The notes under the pieces are model-generated. The model saw only the letters and a program-made list of their open reading frames with translations. It was not told the DNA's origin and did not search any database. The position numbers and the translations under genes were made by a program. From Rhizobium sp. BK602 (lineage in GTDB: Bacteria > Pseudomonadota > Alphaproteobacteria > Rhizobiales > Rhizobiaceae), in assembly GCF_014195095.1 (NCBI RefSeq), contig NZ_JACIBC010000009.1, positions 62,001 to 126,000 of the forward strand: a DNA stretch of 64,000 nt, written 5' to 3'. Of the stretch, positions 41,438 to 49,705 are shown one piece after another. The number at the start of each line of letters is the position of its first letter. Position 1 is the first letter of the stretch.

Positions 41438-42594
41438 CACGCCACTCCCGCCAGTTTCCATTCGGCCCGGACATCCTCGTCCGGCTCCTCGGTTCTTTCT
41501 GCCGCAAAAACGCGGAACTCGCCAGCCGTCATCAGCCGCGACAGCGCCCAGACCGCCATGCCGCGCACGACGGGCGAGGCGTCGCCGGCGAGCCGCCGAC
41601 AGGCCGGAATAAAGGCGCGATCACCGGAATTGCCGGCGGCGATCAGCACATTGCGGATGAAGCGGTCACGGCCGATGCGCTTGACCGGCGATCCGCTGAA
41701 GAAGGCACGAAACGCGGCATCGTCGAGATCGAGCAGAAAGGCGATCGATGGTTCCTTGAGATCGTCGCGGGCGACAAGCTTCATCTCCGAGGCGGCGCTG
41801 GCGAATTTGTTCCAGGGACAGGCGGCGAGACAGTCGTCGCAGCCATAGATGCGATTGCCGATCAGCGGCCGGAGCAGCGGATCGATCGGCCCCTTGTGCT
41901 CGATGGTGAGATAGGAGATGCAGCGGCGCGCGTCGATCTGATAGGGCGCCGGAAAGGCGGCCGTCGGACAGGCGTCGAGGCAGGCGCGGCAGGAGCCGCA
42001 ATGGTCGATCTCGGGCTCGTCCGGTTCGAGATCGGCGGTGGTGAACATCGAGCCGAGAAACAGCCATGAGCCATGCGTGCGGCTGACGAGATTGGTGTGC
42101 TTGCCCTGCCAGCCGAGGCCGGCGGCGGCCGCCAGCGGTTTTTCCATCACGGGCGCGGTATCGACGAAGACCTTGACGTCCTCTTTCGAGCGCGCCGCAA
42201 AACGGGTGGCGATCTCCTTCAACCGGCCTTTGATAATGTCGTGATAGTCGCGGTTGCGGGCATAGACGGAGATGGCCGCCTTGTCGGGCTTTTCCAGAAT
42301 GCCGCGTGGATCCTCGTCCGCTCCGTAGTTCAGGCCGAAGACGGCGATGGAACGCACCTCGCCCCAAAGGACGCGCGGGTCGGCGCGGCGTTCACGGGTC
42401 TCTTCCATCCACGCCATGGTGCCGTGGTAGCCCTGTTCCACGAACTCGCTGAGCCTGATGCCGGCTTGCGGAATGGCGTCCGGCCGGGTGATGCGGCAGA
42501 GATCGAAGCCCTGCGCCCGCGCCTCGTCGCGAAGAAAGGCGGTGAGCGTCTGCCGCCGCCTGCTTTCTTTTTCCGCTTTTCGGTCTTCGGGCAT
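41437..42594 (-). CDS. queG: Epoxyqueuosine reductase
   Basis: The 385-residue protein has the N-terminal cobalamin-binding region, then two 4Fe-4S clusters (CGSCRACLDACP about 210, CDDCLAACP about 262, and CISY between), and C-terminal HEAT-like repeats. This is the QueG architecture. It reduces epoxyqueuosine to queuosine in tRNA wobble position 34, using cobalamin. Twelve bases separate it from the upstream GST gene, so GST-queG-epimerase is probably one operon. Confidence 0.95.
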   Translation of the reverse strand: MPEDRKAEKESRRRQTLTAFLRDEARAQGFDLCRITRPDAIPQAGIRLSEFVEQGYHGTMAWMEETRERRADPRVLWGEVRSIAVFGLNYGADEDPRGILEKPDKAAISVYARNRDYHDIIKGRLKEIATRFAARSKEDVKVFVDTAPVMEKPLAAAAGLGWQGKHTNLVSRTHGSWLFLGSMFTTADLEPDEPEIDHCGSCRACLDACPTAAFPAPYQIDARRCISYLTIEHKGPIDPLLRPLIGNRIYGCDDCLAACPWNKFASAASEMKLVARDDLKEPSIAFLLDLDDAAFRAFFSGSPVKRIGRDRFIRNVLIAAGNSGDRAFIPACRRLAGDASPVVRGMAVWALSRLMTAGEFRVFAAERTEEPDEDVRAEWKLAGVA

Positions 42595-42606
42595 ATCGAG
42601 CCCTCG

Positions 42607-43299
42607 TCAGAAATCCAGATCGGCGTAATGCGAGACCGGCGTGACGCCGCGCACACGCTCCGCCAGGATCGGACGGAAGGACGGGCGCGATTTCAGCCGC
42701 TGATACCATTCCTTGGCAACGGGCGATTCCGCCCAGTCGATCTCGCCGAGATAATCGAGGACGGAGATGGAGGCTGCCGCCGCAAGGTCCGCGTAGCTTA
42801 GCCGGTCGCCGGCGAGCCATTGCCGGGAGCCGGCGAGCCAGGAGAGATATTTCATGTGCTGGCGGATATTGCCGCGCGCCATGCGCATCACCTTGGAATC
42901 GGGTGCTCCGCCGCCCTGGTCGGCCGTCATCTGCAGCTTGAGCACCCGTTCGCGCGTCAGCGGCCGCGTGACGTCCTGTTCCATCTTCTGCATGAACCAT
43001 TCCGTCAGCCGGCGGATTTCGGCGCGCTGGAAGGGATCTTCCGCCAGGAGCCGGCGATCGCGCTTGAGCACGCCATGCGTCTCGTCGAGATATTCGGAGA
43101 TCACCGTCGCGCCGCACAGGGCCCGCATGCTGTCATCCACATAGACAGGCAGGGTGCCGGCCGGATTGAGCGCCAGGAAGTCGCGCCGCTTTTCCCATGT
43201 TTGTTCCTCGATCAGCTCCGTCTGATAGCCGTATTCGGTCAGGATCAGACGGACGAACCGTGATGGGGATGACATGGAGTGATGGTACAGCGTCGGCAT
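42607..43299 (-). CDS. Glutathione S-transferase family protein
   Basis: The 230-residue GST has an N-terminal thioredoxin domain (MPTLYHHSMSSPSRFVRLIL, where the Ser after HH could be the catalytic residue; ALNPAGTLPVYVDD, with the cis-Pro; ATVISEYLDETHG, glutathione contact) and a helical C-terminal domain. I chose the ATG at 43299 as the homology start. It leads the likely operon with queG and the epimerase-like gene. Substrate is unknown. Confidence 0.92.
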   Translation of the reverse strand: MPTLYHHSMSSPSRFVRLILTEYGYQTELIEEQTWEKRRDFLALNPAGTLPVYVDDSMRALCGATVISEYLDETHGVLKRDRRLLAEDPFQRAEIRRLTEWFMQKMEQDVTRPLTRERVLKLQMTADQGGGAPDSKVMRMARGNIRQHMKYLSWLAGSRQWLAGDRLSYADLAAAASISVLDYLGEIDWAESPVAKEWYQRLKSRPSFRPILAERVRGVTPVSHYADLDF

Positions 43300-43450
43300 T
43301 GGTACTCTGGCTTTAATGAATGTTGCTTGGAGGCGTTTCGGGTTCGCCACTTTGCGACCCTAGTCATGCGTCATCGGTTGAAGCTATAGGAGCTTGGCCT
43401 AGTTAACACAAGCGAATCGGGCCGCCCCGCCGTTTGACAAAGGACACAAT

Positions 43451-44251
43451 ATGGCTGAACAAATTATTATCGCGCTGGTTTTGGGCCTCGTGGAGGGCCT
43501 CACGGAGTTTATTCCCGTTTCCTCCACGGGTCATTTGATATTGATCGGACATTTTCTCGGGTTTAAATCCGCGGGCACCTTTGAGGTTCTTATCCAGCTC
43601 GGCGCGATTCTCGCCATCCTGCTCGTCTATTTCAATCGCCTCGTCCAGATTGCCAAGGCCTTGCCGGTCAGCGTCAAGGCGCGGCATTTCGTGCTGGCCG
43701 TTCTCTTCGGCTTCCTGCCGGCCGCGGTCATCGGCGCACTCGCGCATGATTTCATCAAGGGTGTGCTGTTCGAAACGCCAGCCATCATCTGTATCTCGCT
43801 GATCCTCGGCGGCATCGTCCTGCTCGTCATCGACAGGATCGAGTTCAAGCCGAGATATACCAGCGCCTATGACTTCTCCTGGCCGATGGCGATCAAGATA
43901 GGCTTCTTCCAGTGCCTGGCCATGATCCCCGGCACCTCGCGCTCCGGCTCGACCATCGTCGGCGCCCTGCTGCTCGGCGCGGACAAGCGTTCGGCGGCCG
44001 AGTTTTCCTTCTTCCTCGCCATGCCCACAATGGTCGGCGCCTTCACGCTGGATCTGTGGAAGAGCCGTCACGATCTCAGCATGGATCAGGGCCTGCTGAT
44101 CGTCATCGGTTTTGTCGCCGCCTTCATCACGGCGCTGTTCGTGGTCCGCGCCTTGCTCGACTTCGTCTCGCGCCGCGGCTACGCGCCCTTCGCCTGGTGG
44201 CGCATCGGCGTCGGCATACTCGGCCTGATCGGCCTTTATACCGTCGGTTGA
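43451..44251 (+). CDS. uppP: Undecaprenyl-diphosphatase
   Basis: The 266-residue membrane protein is BacA/UppP: GLVEGLTEFIPVSSTGHLIL near residues 11-30 and PGTSRSGST near 160 hold the conserved catalytic residues, with about eight helices. It dephosphorylates undecaprenyl pyrophosphate so the carrier can be reused for peptidoglycan and polysaccharide synthesis. AAGGA lies eight bases before the ATG at 43451. A good terminator follows. Confidence 0.97.
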   Translation: MAEQIIIALVLGLVEGLTEFIPVSSTGHLILIGHFLGFKSAGTFEVLIQLGAILAILLVYFNRLVQIAKALPVSVKARHFVLAVLFGFLPAAVIGALAHDFIKGVLFETPAIICISLILGGIVLLVIDRIEFKPRYTSAYDFSWPMAIKIGFFQCLAMIPGTSRSGSTIVGALLLGADKRSAAEFSFFLAMPTMVGAFTLDLWKSRHDLSMDQGLLIVIGFVAAFITALFVVRALLDFVSRRGYAPFAWWRIGVGILGLIGLYTVG

Positions 44252-44286
44252 GCCGCGCTACTCGCGTCAAAAGCTGAAAACAATTG

Positions 44287-44310
44287 AGGCCGGTTTTCAC
44301 CGGCCTTTTT
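44287..44310. terminator. Intrinsic terminator after uppP, shared with the small gene
   Basis: AGGCCGGT and ACCGGCCT pair around TTTC and are followed by TTTT on the plus strand. On the minus strand the hairpin is followed by TTGTTTTC, so it can also end the 44320-44484 transcript. Confidence 0.85.
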
Positions 44311-44319
44311 CATGCTCGA

Positions 44320-44484
44320 TCAGTTCGAGGATGACGGGGTGATGGAGCCCGTGGTGCAGGGGTCGACGCCATAGGTAGGCGTGCATTCACCCTTGACCGA
44401 AGCGATGCTGCCGCGGGCCATGAACGAGCCAGCGAGAATCACCAGTGCCGCGCACGCAAACAAAAGCGCGATAGACTTGCCCAT
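44320..44484 (-). CDS. Small exported or membrane-anchored protein (54 aa)
   Basis: Translation from the ATG at 44484 gives 54 residues: MGKSIALLFACAALVILAG as a signal or anchor helix, then a short tail containing two Cys (GECTPTYG and DPCTTG) and ending in Ser-rich PSSSN. A GGAAAGG lies upstream of the ATG, and the shared terminator lies ten bases beyond the stop. The Cys pair could form a disulfide in the periplasm. Homology is not recognised, but start, stop and terminator geometry support a real gene. Confidence 0.62.
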   Translation of the reverse strand: MGKSIALLFACAALVILAGSFMARGSIASVKGECTPTYGVDPCTTGSITPSSSN

Positions 44485-44716
44485 CGAAGAATGCCTTTCC
44501 GCAGAAGTAGAGCGCGTCTCGAAAGGGCTCTTTCGGCGAGTCCCGGACGCGCGGTTGTGTTAGTCAGTGACGTGACCAATAGCAATAAATCTTCATGTTA
44601 AATTTGACGTTAATGCTACTATTTTCGCGGTGCGTCTTTTCGGCAACGCCAGGCTGTGAATGAGGGCGGGCAAGGTCGCGTTTTCAAGGCGGAAGTGTGG
44701 CCGGCGAAAACGAAAA

Positions 44717-44742
44717 CGCCGCCTGGGCGGAGCCAGGCGGCG
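44717..44742 (-). terminator. Intrinsic terminator of the NDUFA9-like gene
   Basis: Ten-base GC arms CGCCGCCTGG and CCAGGCGGCG flank a six-base loop. On the minus strand the hairpin is followed by TTTTCGTTTTCG, a good U-tract. It lies 27 bases past the stop codon at 44769. Confidence 0.82.
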
Positions 44743-44768
44743 CTTGAATTTTCCGAACGTTCAAAACG

Positions 44769-45749
44769 TCAGGCAGCCTTGCCGGAGCCAGTGAACTGGC
44801 CCTGCGGACGATAGCGCACCAGATAGGACGGCAGTACCGAGATGAGCAGCGTCGGCAGCATGCCGATGCCTTTCAGCGTCCGTCCCTCGGCTTCGGCTTC
44901 CTTGGAGACGACATTGTCGCTCTTCAGCAACGTGACCTGATCGGAGGTGATCGGTGGCGTGATCAGCGGCACCAGCGAAGCGAGGGAGCCGATCACCGAG
45001 GCCAGGCTGAAGGGGAGGGAGACGAGCGGCTTCTTGCGGTTGATGACGGCAAGCGTGGTCTCCAGACATTCGCGGAAGGACAGCACTTCCGGACCGCCGA
45101 GTTCGTAGATCGTGCCGGCCTTCAGCTTGCCATCGACGCCACGGGCGACCGCTTCGGCGACGTCCTCGACATAAACCGGCTGGAACTTCGTCTTGCCGCC
45201 GCCGATCAGCGGCAGGAAGGGGGCCGTGCGCGACATGTCGGCGAACTTGTTGAAGAAGCCGTCTTCCTGTCCGAAGACGATCGACGGCCGCAGAATGACG
45301 GCGTCCGGCCTGACGGACAGGATGGCGCTTTCGGCGCGCGCCTTGGTGCGGGCATAGGCCGAGGGGGAGCTGGCATTGGCGCCGAGAGCCGAGATATGCG
45401 TCAGCGAGGCGCCGACGCCGCGGGCTGCTTCCGCCACGGCCTTGGCGCCGAATTCCTGCACGGCGTCAAAGGTGTTGCGGCCGCTCTCCGAAAGAATGCC
45501 GACGCAGTTGACCACATGCTGGGCGCCTTCGACGGCACGGTCGATGGAGTTGCGGTAGCGCAGGTTGGCCTGAACGATCGAGATCTGGCCGAGATTGCCG
45601 AGCGGCTGCAGGTAGCCGGCAAGATCGGGACGGCGCACGGCGACGCGGATGCGGTAGCCGCGCTTGGCGAGCGCGCGCACGACATGCCGGCCGATGAAGC
45701 CCGATCCTCCGAACACGGTCACGAGCGGGGGAAGGTTGGACAGGGTCAT
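44769..45749 (-). CDS. Complex I NDUFA9-like NAD(P)H-binding protein
   Basis: The 326-residue atypical SDR starts with VTVFGGSGFIGRHVVRALAKRG at about 9-30 and has SALGANASSPSAYARTKARAE, a variant of the Tyr-x-x-x-Lys region, and FQPVYVEDVAEAVARG. This matches bacterial homologues of the complex I NDUFA9 subunit. No nuo genes are nearby, so involvement in complex I is not supported here; an oxidoreductase or chaperone role is open. GAGGAAC precedes the ATG at 45749, and a GC-rich terminator follows. Confidence 0.9.
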   Translation of the reverse strand: MTLSNLPPLVTVFGGSGFIGRHVVRALAKRGYRIRVAVRRPDLAGYLQPLGNLGQISIVQANLRYRNSIDRAVEGAQHVVNCVGILSESGRNTFDAVQEFGAKAVAEAARGVGASLTHISALGANASSPSAYARTKARAESAILSVRPDAVILRPSIVFGQEDGFFNKFADMSRTAPFLPLIGGGKTKFQPVYVEDVAEAVARGVDGKLKAGTIYELGGPEVLSFRECLETTLAVINRKKPLVSLPFSLASVIGSLASLVPLITPPITSDQVTLLKSDNVVSKEAEAEGRTLKGIGMLPTLLISVLPSYLVRYRPQGQFTGSGKAA

Positions 45750-45860
45750 GGCAGGTTCCTCGAAAGGCTTGGTAGGGCTGATCTGGTTTCGTCTTAGCCG
45801 ATCCGCGAGCCGAGGTGAAGTGCTATCGCGCTGCATCGCAGCGTCGCATTTTCAAAGGGT

Positions 45861-46148
45861 TCAAACCCCTTCGACGACCACCATTTCCACATCGGCCACT
45901 TCCTGGCGGATTTTGGCGGCGATCTGGTATTCCGGCGAGTTGTAGCAATCCACCGCATGCTGCAGCGACGGGAATTCGATGACGACGTTGCGGCCGCGGG
46001 CCTGGCCCTCCAGCGGCGTGAAAGCACCGCCGCGGGCAAGGAAAACGGCGCCGTAGCGCTCGAAGGCCGGCTTGGCGGCGGCAACATAATCCTTGTAGCG
46101 CTCGGGATCGCGAACATCGACGCGTGCGATCCAATATCCCTTTGCCAT
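45861..46148 (-). CDS. DUF1330 domain protein
   Basis: The 95-residue protein has the DUF1330 ferredoxin-like pattern: MAKGYWIARVDVRDPERYKDYVAA, then FLARGGAFTPLEG and VVIEFPSLQHAVDCYNSPEYQ. The family is small, dimeric and of unknown activity. It lies 27 bases after pyrF on the same strand and is probably transcribed with pyrF and the phosphatase-like gene. Confidence 0.88.
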   Translation of the reverse strand: MAKGYWIARVDVRDPERYKDYVAAAKPAFERYGAVFLARGGAFTPLEGQARGRNVVIEFPSLQHAVDCYNSPEYQIAAKIRQEVADVEMVVVEGV

Positions 46149-46175
46149 GCTTGCCTCCCTGTTTGCTGTCGTCGT

Positions 46176-46868
46176 TTAGAGCGCGGCGTCCATTTCCGCG
46201 AGAATGGCGCGAGCGGCTTCCCGCGGATCGGCGGCCTTGACGATCGGCCGTGCCACCACGAGATGGCTCGATCCGGCCTTGATGGCGTCGGCCGGCGTCA
46301 TCACGCGCTTCTGGTCGCCCTTGTCGCTGCCCGCCGGGCGGATGCCGGGGGTGACCAGCGCCATGTCGGGACCGATGATCTTGCGCACGGCCGAGGCTTC
46401 CTCGGCCGAGCAGACGATACCGCCCATGCCGGCGAGATGCGCCTGTTCGGCGCGCCTCAGCACCAGCGTATGCGGATCATATTCGTATCCGGCCGCAATC
46501 AGGTCTTCCTCATCCATAGAGGTGAGCACGGTGACGCCGAGCAGGCAGAGATCGGAGCCCTTGGCGGCGGCCACGGCCGCCTTCATCGCCTTGGGATAGG
46601 CGTGCAGCGTCAGCATCGACATGCCCATCTTGACGATGTTCTCGACGCCGGAGGCGACGGTGTTGTCGATATCGAGCAGCTTCATGTCGAGGAAGATCTT
46701 CTTGCCGTCCCTGGCAAGGTCGCGGGCGAATTCCAGCCCGCCGGCAAAGGCGAGCTGATAACCGATCTTGTAGAAGAGAATATCATCGCCGAGAATGCTG
46801 ACGACCTTTTCGGCCTCCTGAAGGTTTGGAACATCCAGTCCAACGATCAAGCGGTCGCGCGCGGTCAT
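46176..46868 (-). CDS. pyrF: Orotidine 5'-phosphate decarboxylase
   Basis: The 230-residue TIM-barrel enzyme has the OMPDC signature KIFLDMKLLDIDNTV (about 59-73), where Asp-x-Lys-x-x-Asp supplies the catalytic network, plus VTPGIRP and VVARPIVKA for phosphate binding. It makes UMP from OMP. The start at 46868 is one base past the stop of the phosphatase-like gene (TGA-G-ATG), implying translational coupling. The upstream extension of the frame lies over that gene and is not used. Confidence 0.97.
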   Translation of the reverse strand: MTARDRLIVGLDVPNLQEAEKVVSILGDDILFYKIGYQLAFAGGLEFARDLARDGKKIFLDMKLLDIDNTVASGVENIVKMGMSMLTLHAYPKAMKAAVAAAKGSDLCLLGVTVLTSMDEEDLIAAGYEYDPHTLVLRRAEQAHLAGMGGIVCSAEEASAVRKIIGPDMALVTPGIRPAGSDKGDQKRVMTPADAIKAGSSHLVVARPIVKAADPREAARAILAEMDAAL

Positions 46869-46869
46869 C

Positions 46870-47466
46870 TCAAGCCCATCCCTGCCAATTTTCCATAGGC
46901 GTCCAGTCGCATGAGACGGCGCGCTTCGCAAGATCGAATGCGAAAAGATTGCCGCCGCCCGGCGGCTGGTCGCCCTGGCGCGCGATCGGCTTGCCCTCAA
47001 GATGGCATTTCAGCAGCGTGCCGACGCCGCCATGGCCGACAAAGGCGATGGGCACGCGAGGGTCATGCTGCGACAGAACCGCTTCCACCTGCGAGACGAT
47101 CCGCGACTGCGCGTCGACTGCGCGCTCCCAGCCTTTGAAGCTCTCGTGCGGATGGGCGAAAAACCAGTCCGCCGCCTTTTCGAAGTCCGGCGGGGCGAGA
47201 AAGCCGGTGGCGCTGCGGTCGTTCTCATGGGTGGCCTGGATGATCTCGACGGCGCTGCTGCTTGCCGTCGCCAGGGCCTCGGCAGTCTCGATCGCCTTGC
47301 GCTCGGCGCTGGAAATGATCAGGCCGAGCTGACTGGCCCAGGGCCGCGTCGCGGCAAGGGCGGCGCGCGCCGCCCCGATATCGGAGAGGCCCCATTCCGG
47401 AACGGGAATGGCGGGATCGATGCGGACTTGCGGATGAGTAATATAAAGAGCGAACATCGTCGGCAT
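46870..47466 (-). CDS. Histidine-phosphatase-like protein with altered catalytic motif
   Basis: The 198-residue protein has the PGM-like pattern of the histidine phosphatase branch: an Asp/Glu segment (SAERKAIETAEAL), a DRSATG loop and FVGHGGVG with the second catalytic His. The N-terminal motif, however, reads YITHPQV instead of the canonical RHG, so the His is kept but the preceding Arg is replaced by Thr. It may be an inactive or altered-specificity member. Starts at 47466 or 47457 are equally likely. It is coupled to pyrF. Confidence 0.8.
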   Translation of the reverse strand: MPTMFALYITHPQVRIDPAIPVPEWGLSDIGAARAALAATRPWASQLGLIISSAERKAIETAEALATASSSAVEIIQATHENDRSATGFLAPPDFEKAADWFFAHPHESFKGWERAVDAQSRIVSQVEAVLSQHDPRVPIAFVGHGGVGTLLKCHLEGKPIARQGDQPPGGGNLFAFDLAKRAVSCDWTPMENWQGWA

Positions 47467-47544
47467 GATCCCATGATGAACAGTTTCGGATCAGGAATAT
47501 GTCCAGCCGAAGCATGGCGGCTATATGGCTCGTCTCGGCGGGTA

Positions 47545-48138
47545 TCAGCCGCGCCGATAGACCCAGAGCTGCGCCGGCGGGATATTGCGGACGATGAAGT
47601 CGAAATGCTGGATATGATAGCGATCCGGCCGGGCGATGATCGGCGAAACCGGACCGTAGGAAATCTGCACCACCGGCCGGCCGGCCGGCATGCGGTCCAG
47701 CAGGCTTTCGAGCAGCGCCACGCGCGCCTTCATCGGGAAGTTCAGCAGCGGAATGCCCGACACGACGGAATCGAAGGTCTGGCCGCGCAGCACGCCCAGC
47801 GTCTTGTCGAGGTCGAAGGCGTCGCCGTTGATGAAATGGACGCCCGGATAGAGCCGGACGAGATGATTGTAGAAGTCGGTGGAATATTCGACGGCGACGA
47901 GATTTTGCGGTTCGACGCCGCGCGCCAGGATCGCCTTGGTGATGGCACCGGTTCCGGGACCGAGCTCCAGGATCGGCAGGCCGGACTGAGGATTGACGAC
48001 GCTCGCCATCTTGCGGGCTGTGATCGAGGATGTCGGAACGATGGAGCCGACCGTCTTCGGCCCCTGCATCATGCCCTTGAAGAAACGGATTTCCTCGTCG
48101 AATTTCTTGCCCAGCCGTTCCTTGAGACGTAGCGCCAT
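47545..48138 (-). CDS. pmtA: Phosphatidylethanolamine N-methyltransferase (PmtA type)
   Basis: The 197-residue SAM-dependent enzyme closely resembles the Agrobacterium/Sinorhizobium PmtA: MALRLKERLGKKFDEEIRFF, then ILELGPGTGAITKAIL (SAM loop), FINGDAFDLD and a C-terminal NIPPAQLWVYRRG. It makes mono-, di- and trimethyl-PE, ending in phosphatidylcholine, at the inner membrane surface, with a basic amphipathic N-terminus. GGGGGAG precedes the ATG at 48138. PC is needed for symbiosis in several rhizobia. Confidence 0.95.
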   Translation of the reverse strand: MALRLKERLGKKFDEEIRFFKGMMQGPKTVGSIVPTSSITARKMASVVNPQSGLPILELGPGTGAITKAILARGVEPQNLVAVEYSTDFYNHLVRLYPGVHFINGDAFDLDKTLGVLRGQTFDSVVSGIPLLNFPMKARVALLESLLDRMPAGRPVVQISYGPVSPIIARPDRYHIQHFDFIVRNIPPAQLWVYRRG

Positions 48139-48251
48139 GCTCTCCCCCCACCAATTCTTACAGCTACGACTTACATATTGCTTGTTTCTAATCTTGCAAT
48201 GCTGTGACGCAATAACAAAAGAAAATGTCGCAATCAACGCGCGTTAAAATA

Positions 48252-48297
48252 AAAGCGTCCTTTCCCGTGCCCATGGAAACGCGGGAAAGGACGCTTT
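48252..48297 (-). terminator. Strong intrinsic terminator of dnaN
   Basis: Sixteen-base arms (AAAGCGTCCTTTCCCG and its exact reverse complement) flank a 14-base loop. On the minus strand the hairpin is followed by TTATTTTAA. It starts seven bases past the dnaN stop. Confidence 0.9.
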
Positions 48298-48304
48298 GGT
48301 TTCG

Positions 48305-49423
48305 TCAGACGCGCATCGGCATCAGAACATAGAGGGCGTCGTCGCCGGCCGTGTCGCGGATGAGCGTCGGCGAGCCGGCATCGGCCAGCAGGAAGATCGC
48401 CGCGTCGCCGGAAAGCTGGGCGGTGATGTCGAGCAGATATTTGGCGTTGAAGCCGATTTCCATCGGGTCCATCTCGTAGCCGACGGCGACTTCTTCGGTA
48501 GCGCTTCCCGAATCCGGGTTGTTGACCGTCAGCAGTAGCTGGCTATCCGACAGCGCCAGCTTCACGGCGCGGCCGCGCTCCGACGAGATGGTCGAGACGC
48601 GGTCGACGGCCTGGGCGAAGGTCTGGCAATCGACCCGCATTTCCTTGTCGTTGTTCGTGGGAATGACGCGCTGGTAATCCGGGAAGGTGCCGTCGATCAG
48701 CTTCGACGTCATGACGATCGAGCCGATCGTCAGGCGGATCTTCGCGTCCGACACTTCGACGGTGACGATGACGTCGGGGCTGTCGACCAGCTTCTGCAAC
48801 TCGCCGACCGTCTTGCGCGGGATGATGATGCCCGGCATGCCTTCGGAACCCGAGGGGGCGCTGACATCGGCGCGGGCGAGGCGATGGCCGTCGGTGGCGA
48901 CGGCCCTGAGTTTCAGGTCGCCGTCGCTTTCGATCGTGTGGAAGAAGATGCCGTTCAGATAGTAGCGGGTCTCTTCGGTGGAGATCGCGAACTGCGTCCG
49001 GTCGATCAGCATCTTCAGGTCCGATGCCTTCAGCTTGAAGGAATGGCTGAAGCTGCCGGCGGTGAGATCCGGGAAATCGGATTCCGGCAGGCATTGCAGC
49101 GAGAATTTCGAGCGCCCGGAGGCGACCGTCATCGAGCTGCCGTCGGCATTGGTGGCGAGCAGCACTTCCGAGCCGTCGGGCAGCTTGCGCACGATGTCGT
49201 AGAGCAGGTGTGCCGGAACGGTGGTGGCGCCAGCCTGCTCGACATTGGCGGGCGTCGCCTCGGTGATTTCGAGGTCGAGGTCGGTCGCCTTCATGTCGAG
49301 GCTCGCGCCTTCGGCTTTCAGCAACACGTTGGACAGGATCGGGATCGTGTTGCGACGCTCGACCACGCGATGCACGTGGTTCAGCGATTTCAGGAGGTTC
49401 GACCGCTCAATTGTAATACGCAT
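48305..49423 (-). CDS. dnaN: DNA polymerase III beta subunit (sliding clamp)
   Basis: The 372-residue protein starts MRITIERSNLLKSLNHVHRVVERRNTIPILSNVLL and has the three-domain clamp layout: LKATDLDLEI in domain 1, GTFPDYQRVIP in domain 3, and the C-terminal MPMRV that lines the binding pocket. It tethers the replicase to DNA. The start at 49423 gives the standard length. Its leader carries imperfect tandem repeats (49448-49496). It is divergent from rsmI. Confidence 0.98.
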   Translation of the reverse strand: MRITIERSNLLKSLNHVHRVVERRNTIPILSNVLLKAEGASLDMKATDLDLEITEATPANVEQAGATTVPAHLLYDIVRKLPDGSEVLLATNADGSSMTVASGRSKFSLQCLPESDFPDLTAGSFSHSFKLKASDLKMLIDRTQFAISTEETRYYLNGIFFHTIESDGDLKLRAVATDGHRLARADVSAPSGSEGMPGIIIPRKTVGELQKLVDSPDVIVTVEVSDAKIRLTIGSIVMTSKLIDGTFPDYQRVIPTNNDKEMRVDCQTFAQAVDRVSTISSERGRAVKLALSDSQLLLTVNNPDSGSATEEVAVGYEMDPMEIGFNAKYLLDITAQLSGDAAIFLLADAGSPTLIRDTAGDDALYVLMPMRV

Positions 49424-49447
49424 GATGCTACCGCTTTCGACCGTGAC

Positions 49448-49496
49448 TGCCCGAGCGACCCGGAGTGCCCGAGGTATCCCGGAGTGCCCGAGGGAT
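49448..49496. repeat. Imperfect tandem repeats in the dnaN leader
   Basis: Two and a half copies of a TGCCCGAG-N4-6-CCCGGAG unit (18, 19 and about 12 bases) run upstream of dnaN, from 25 to 73 bases before its ATG. TGCCCGAG occurs at 49448, 49466 and 49485. The repeats are GC-rich and could form competing structures in the dnaN mRNA leader or bind a regulator. Confidence 0.7.
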
Positions 49497-49705
49497 ATGG
49501 TTCCGGACCGGGCCTGAAAGGGCCGCCCGGAAGATGGGACGGGCAAAATGACAGAACTCAGCATGCGAATGCAAGAGGCATCGGGACTTGCCGCGCGTCA
49601 ATTCAGCATTTGCAGGGCAAAGCTCACAGGATTTGCTGCGCTCTTGCCGTGAGACCGCGCCTCGCCCATAAAGGCGGTGAAATCCCAGGTGAATTCAGGA
49701 CCGGC

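Noticed and set aside
44381..44563. 60-codon plus-strand frame
   Set aside because: It is antisense to the small exported protein, which has better start, signal and terminator context.
48884..49705. N-terminal extension of the rsmI frame
   Set aside because: It is antisense to dnaN and runs through the tandem repeats; RsmI homology starts after 49706.
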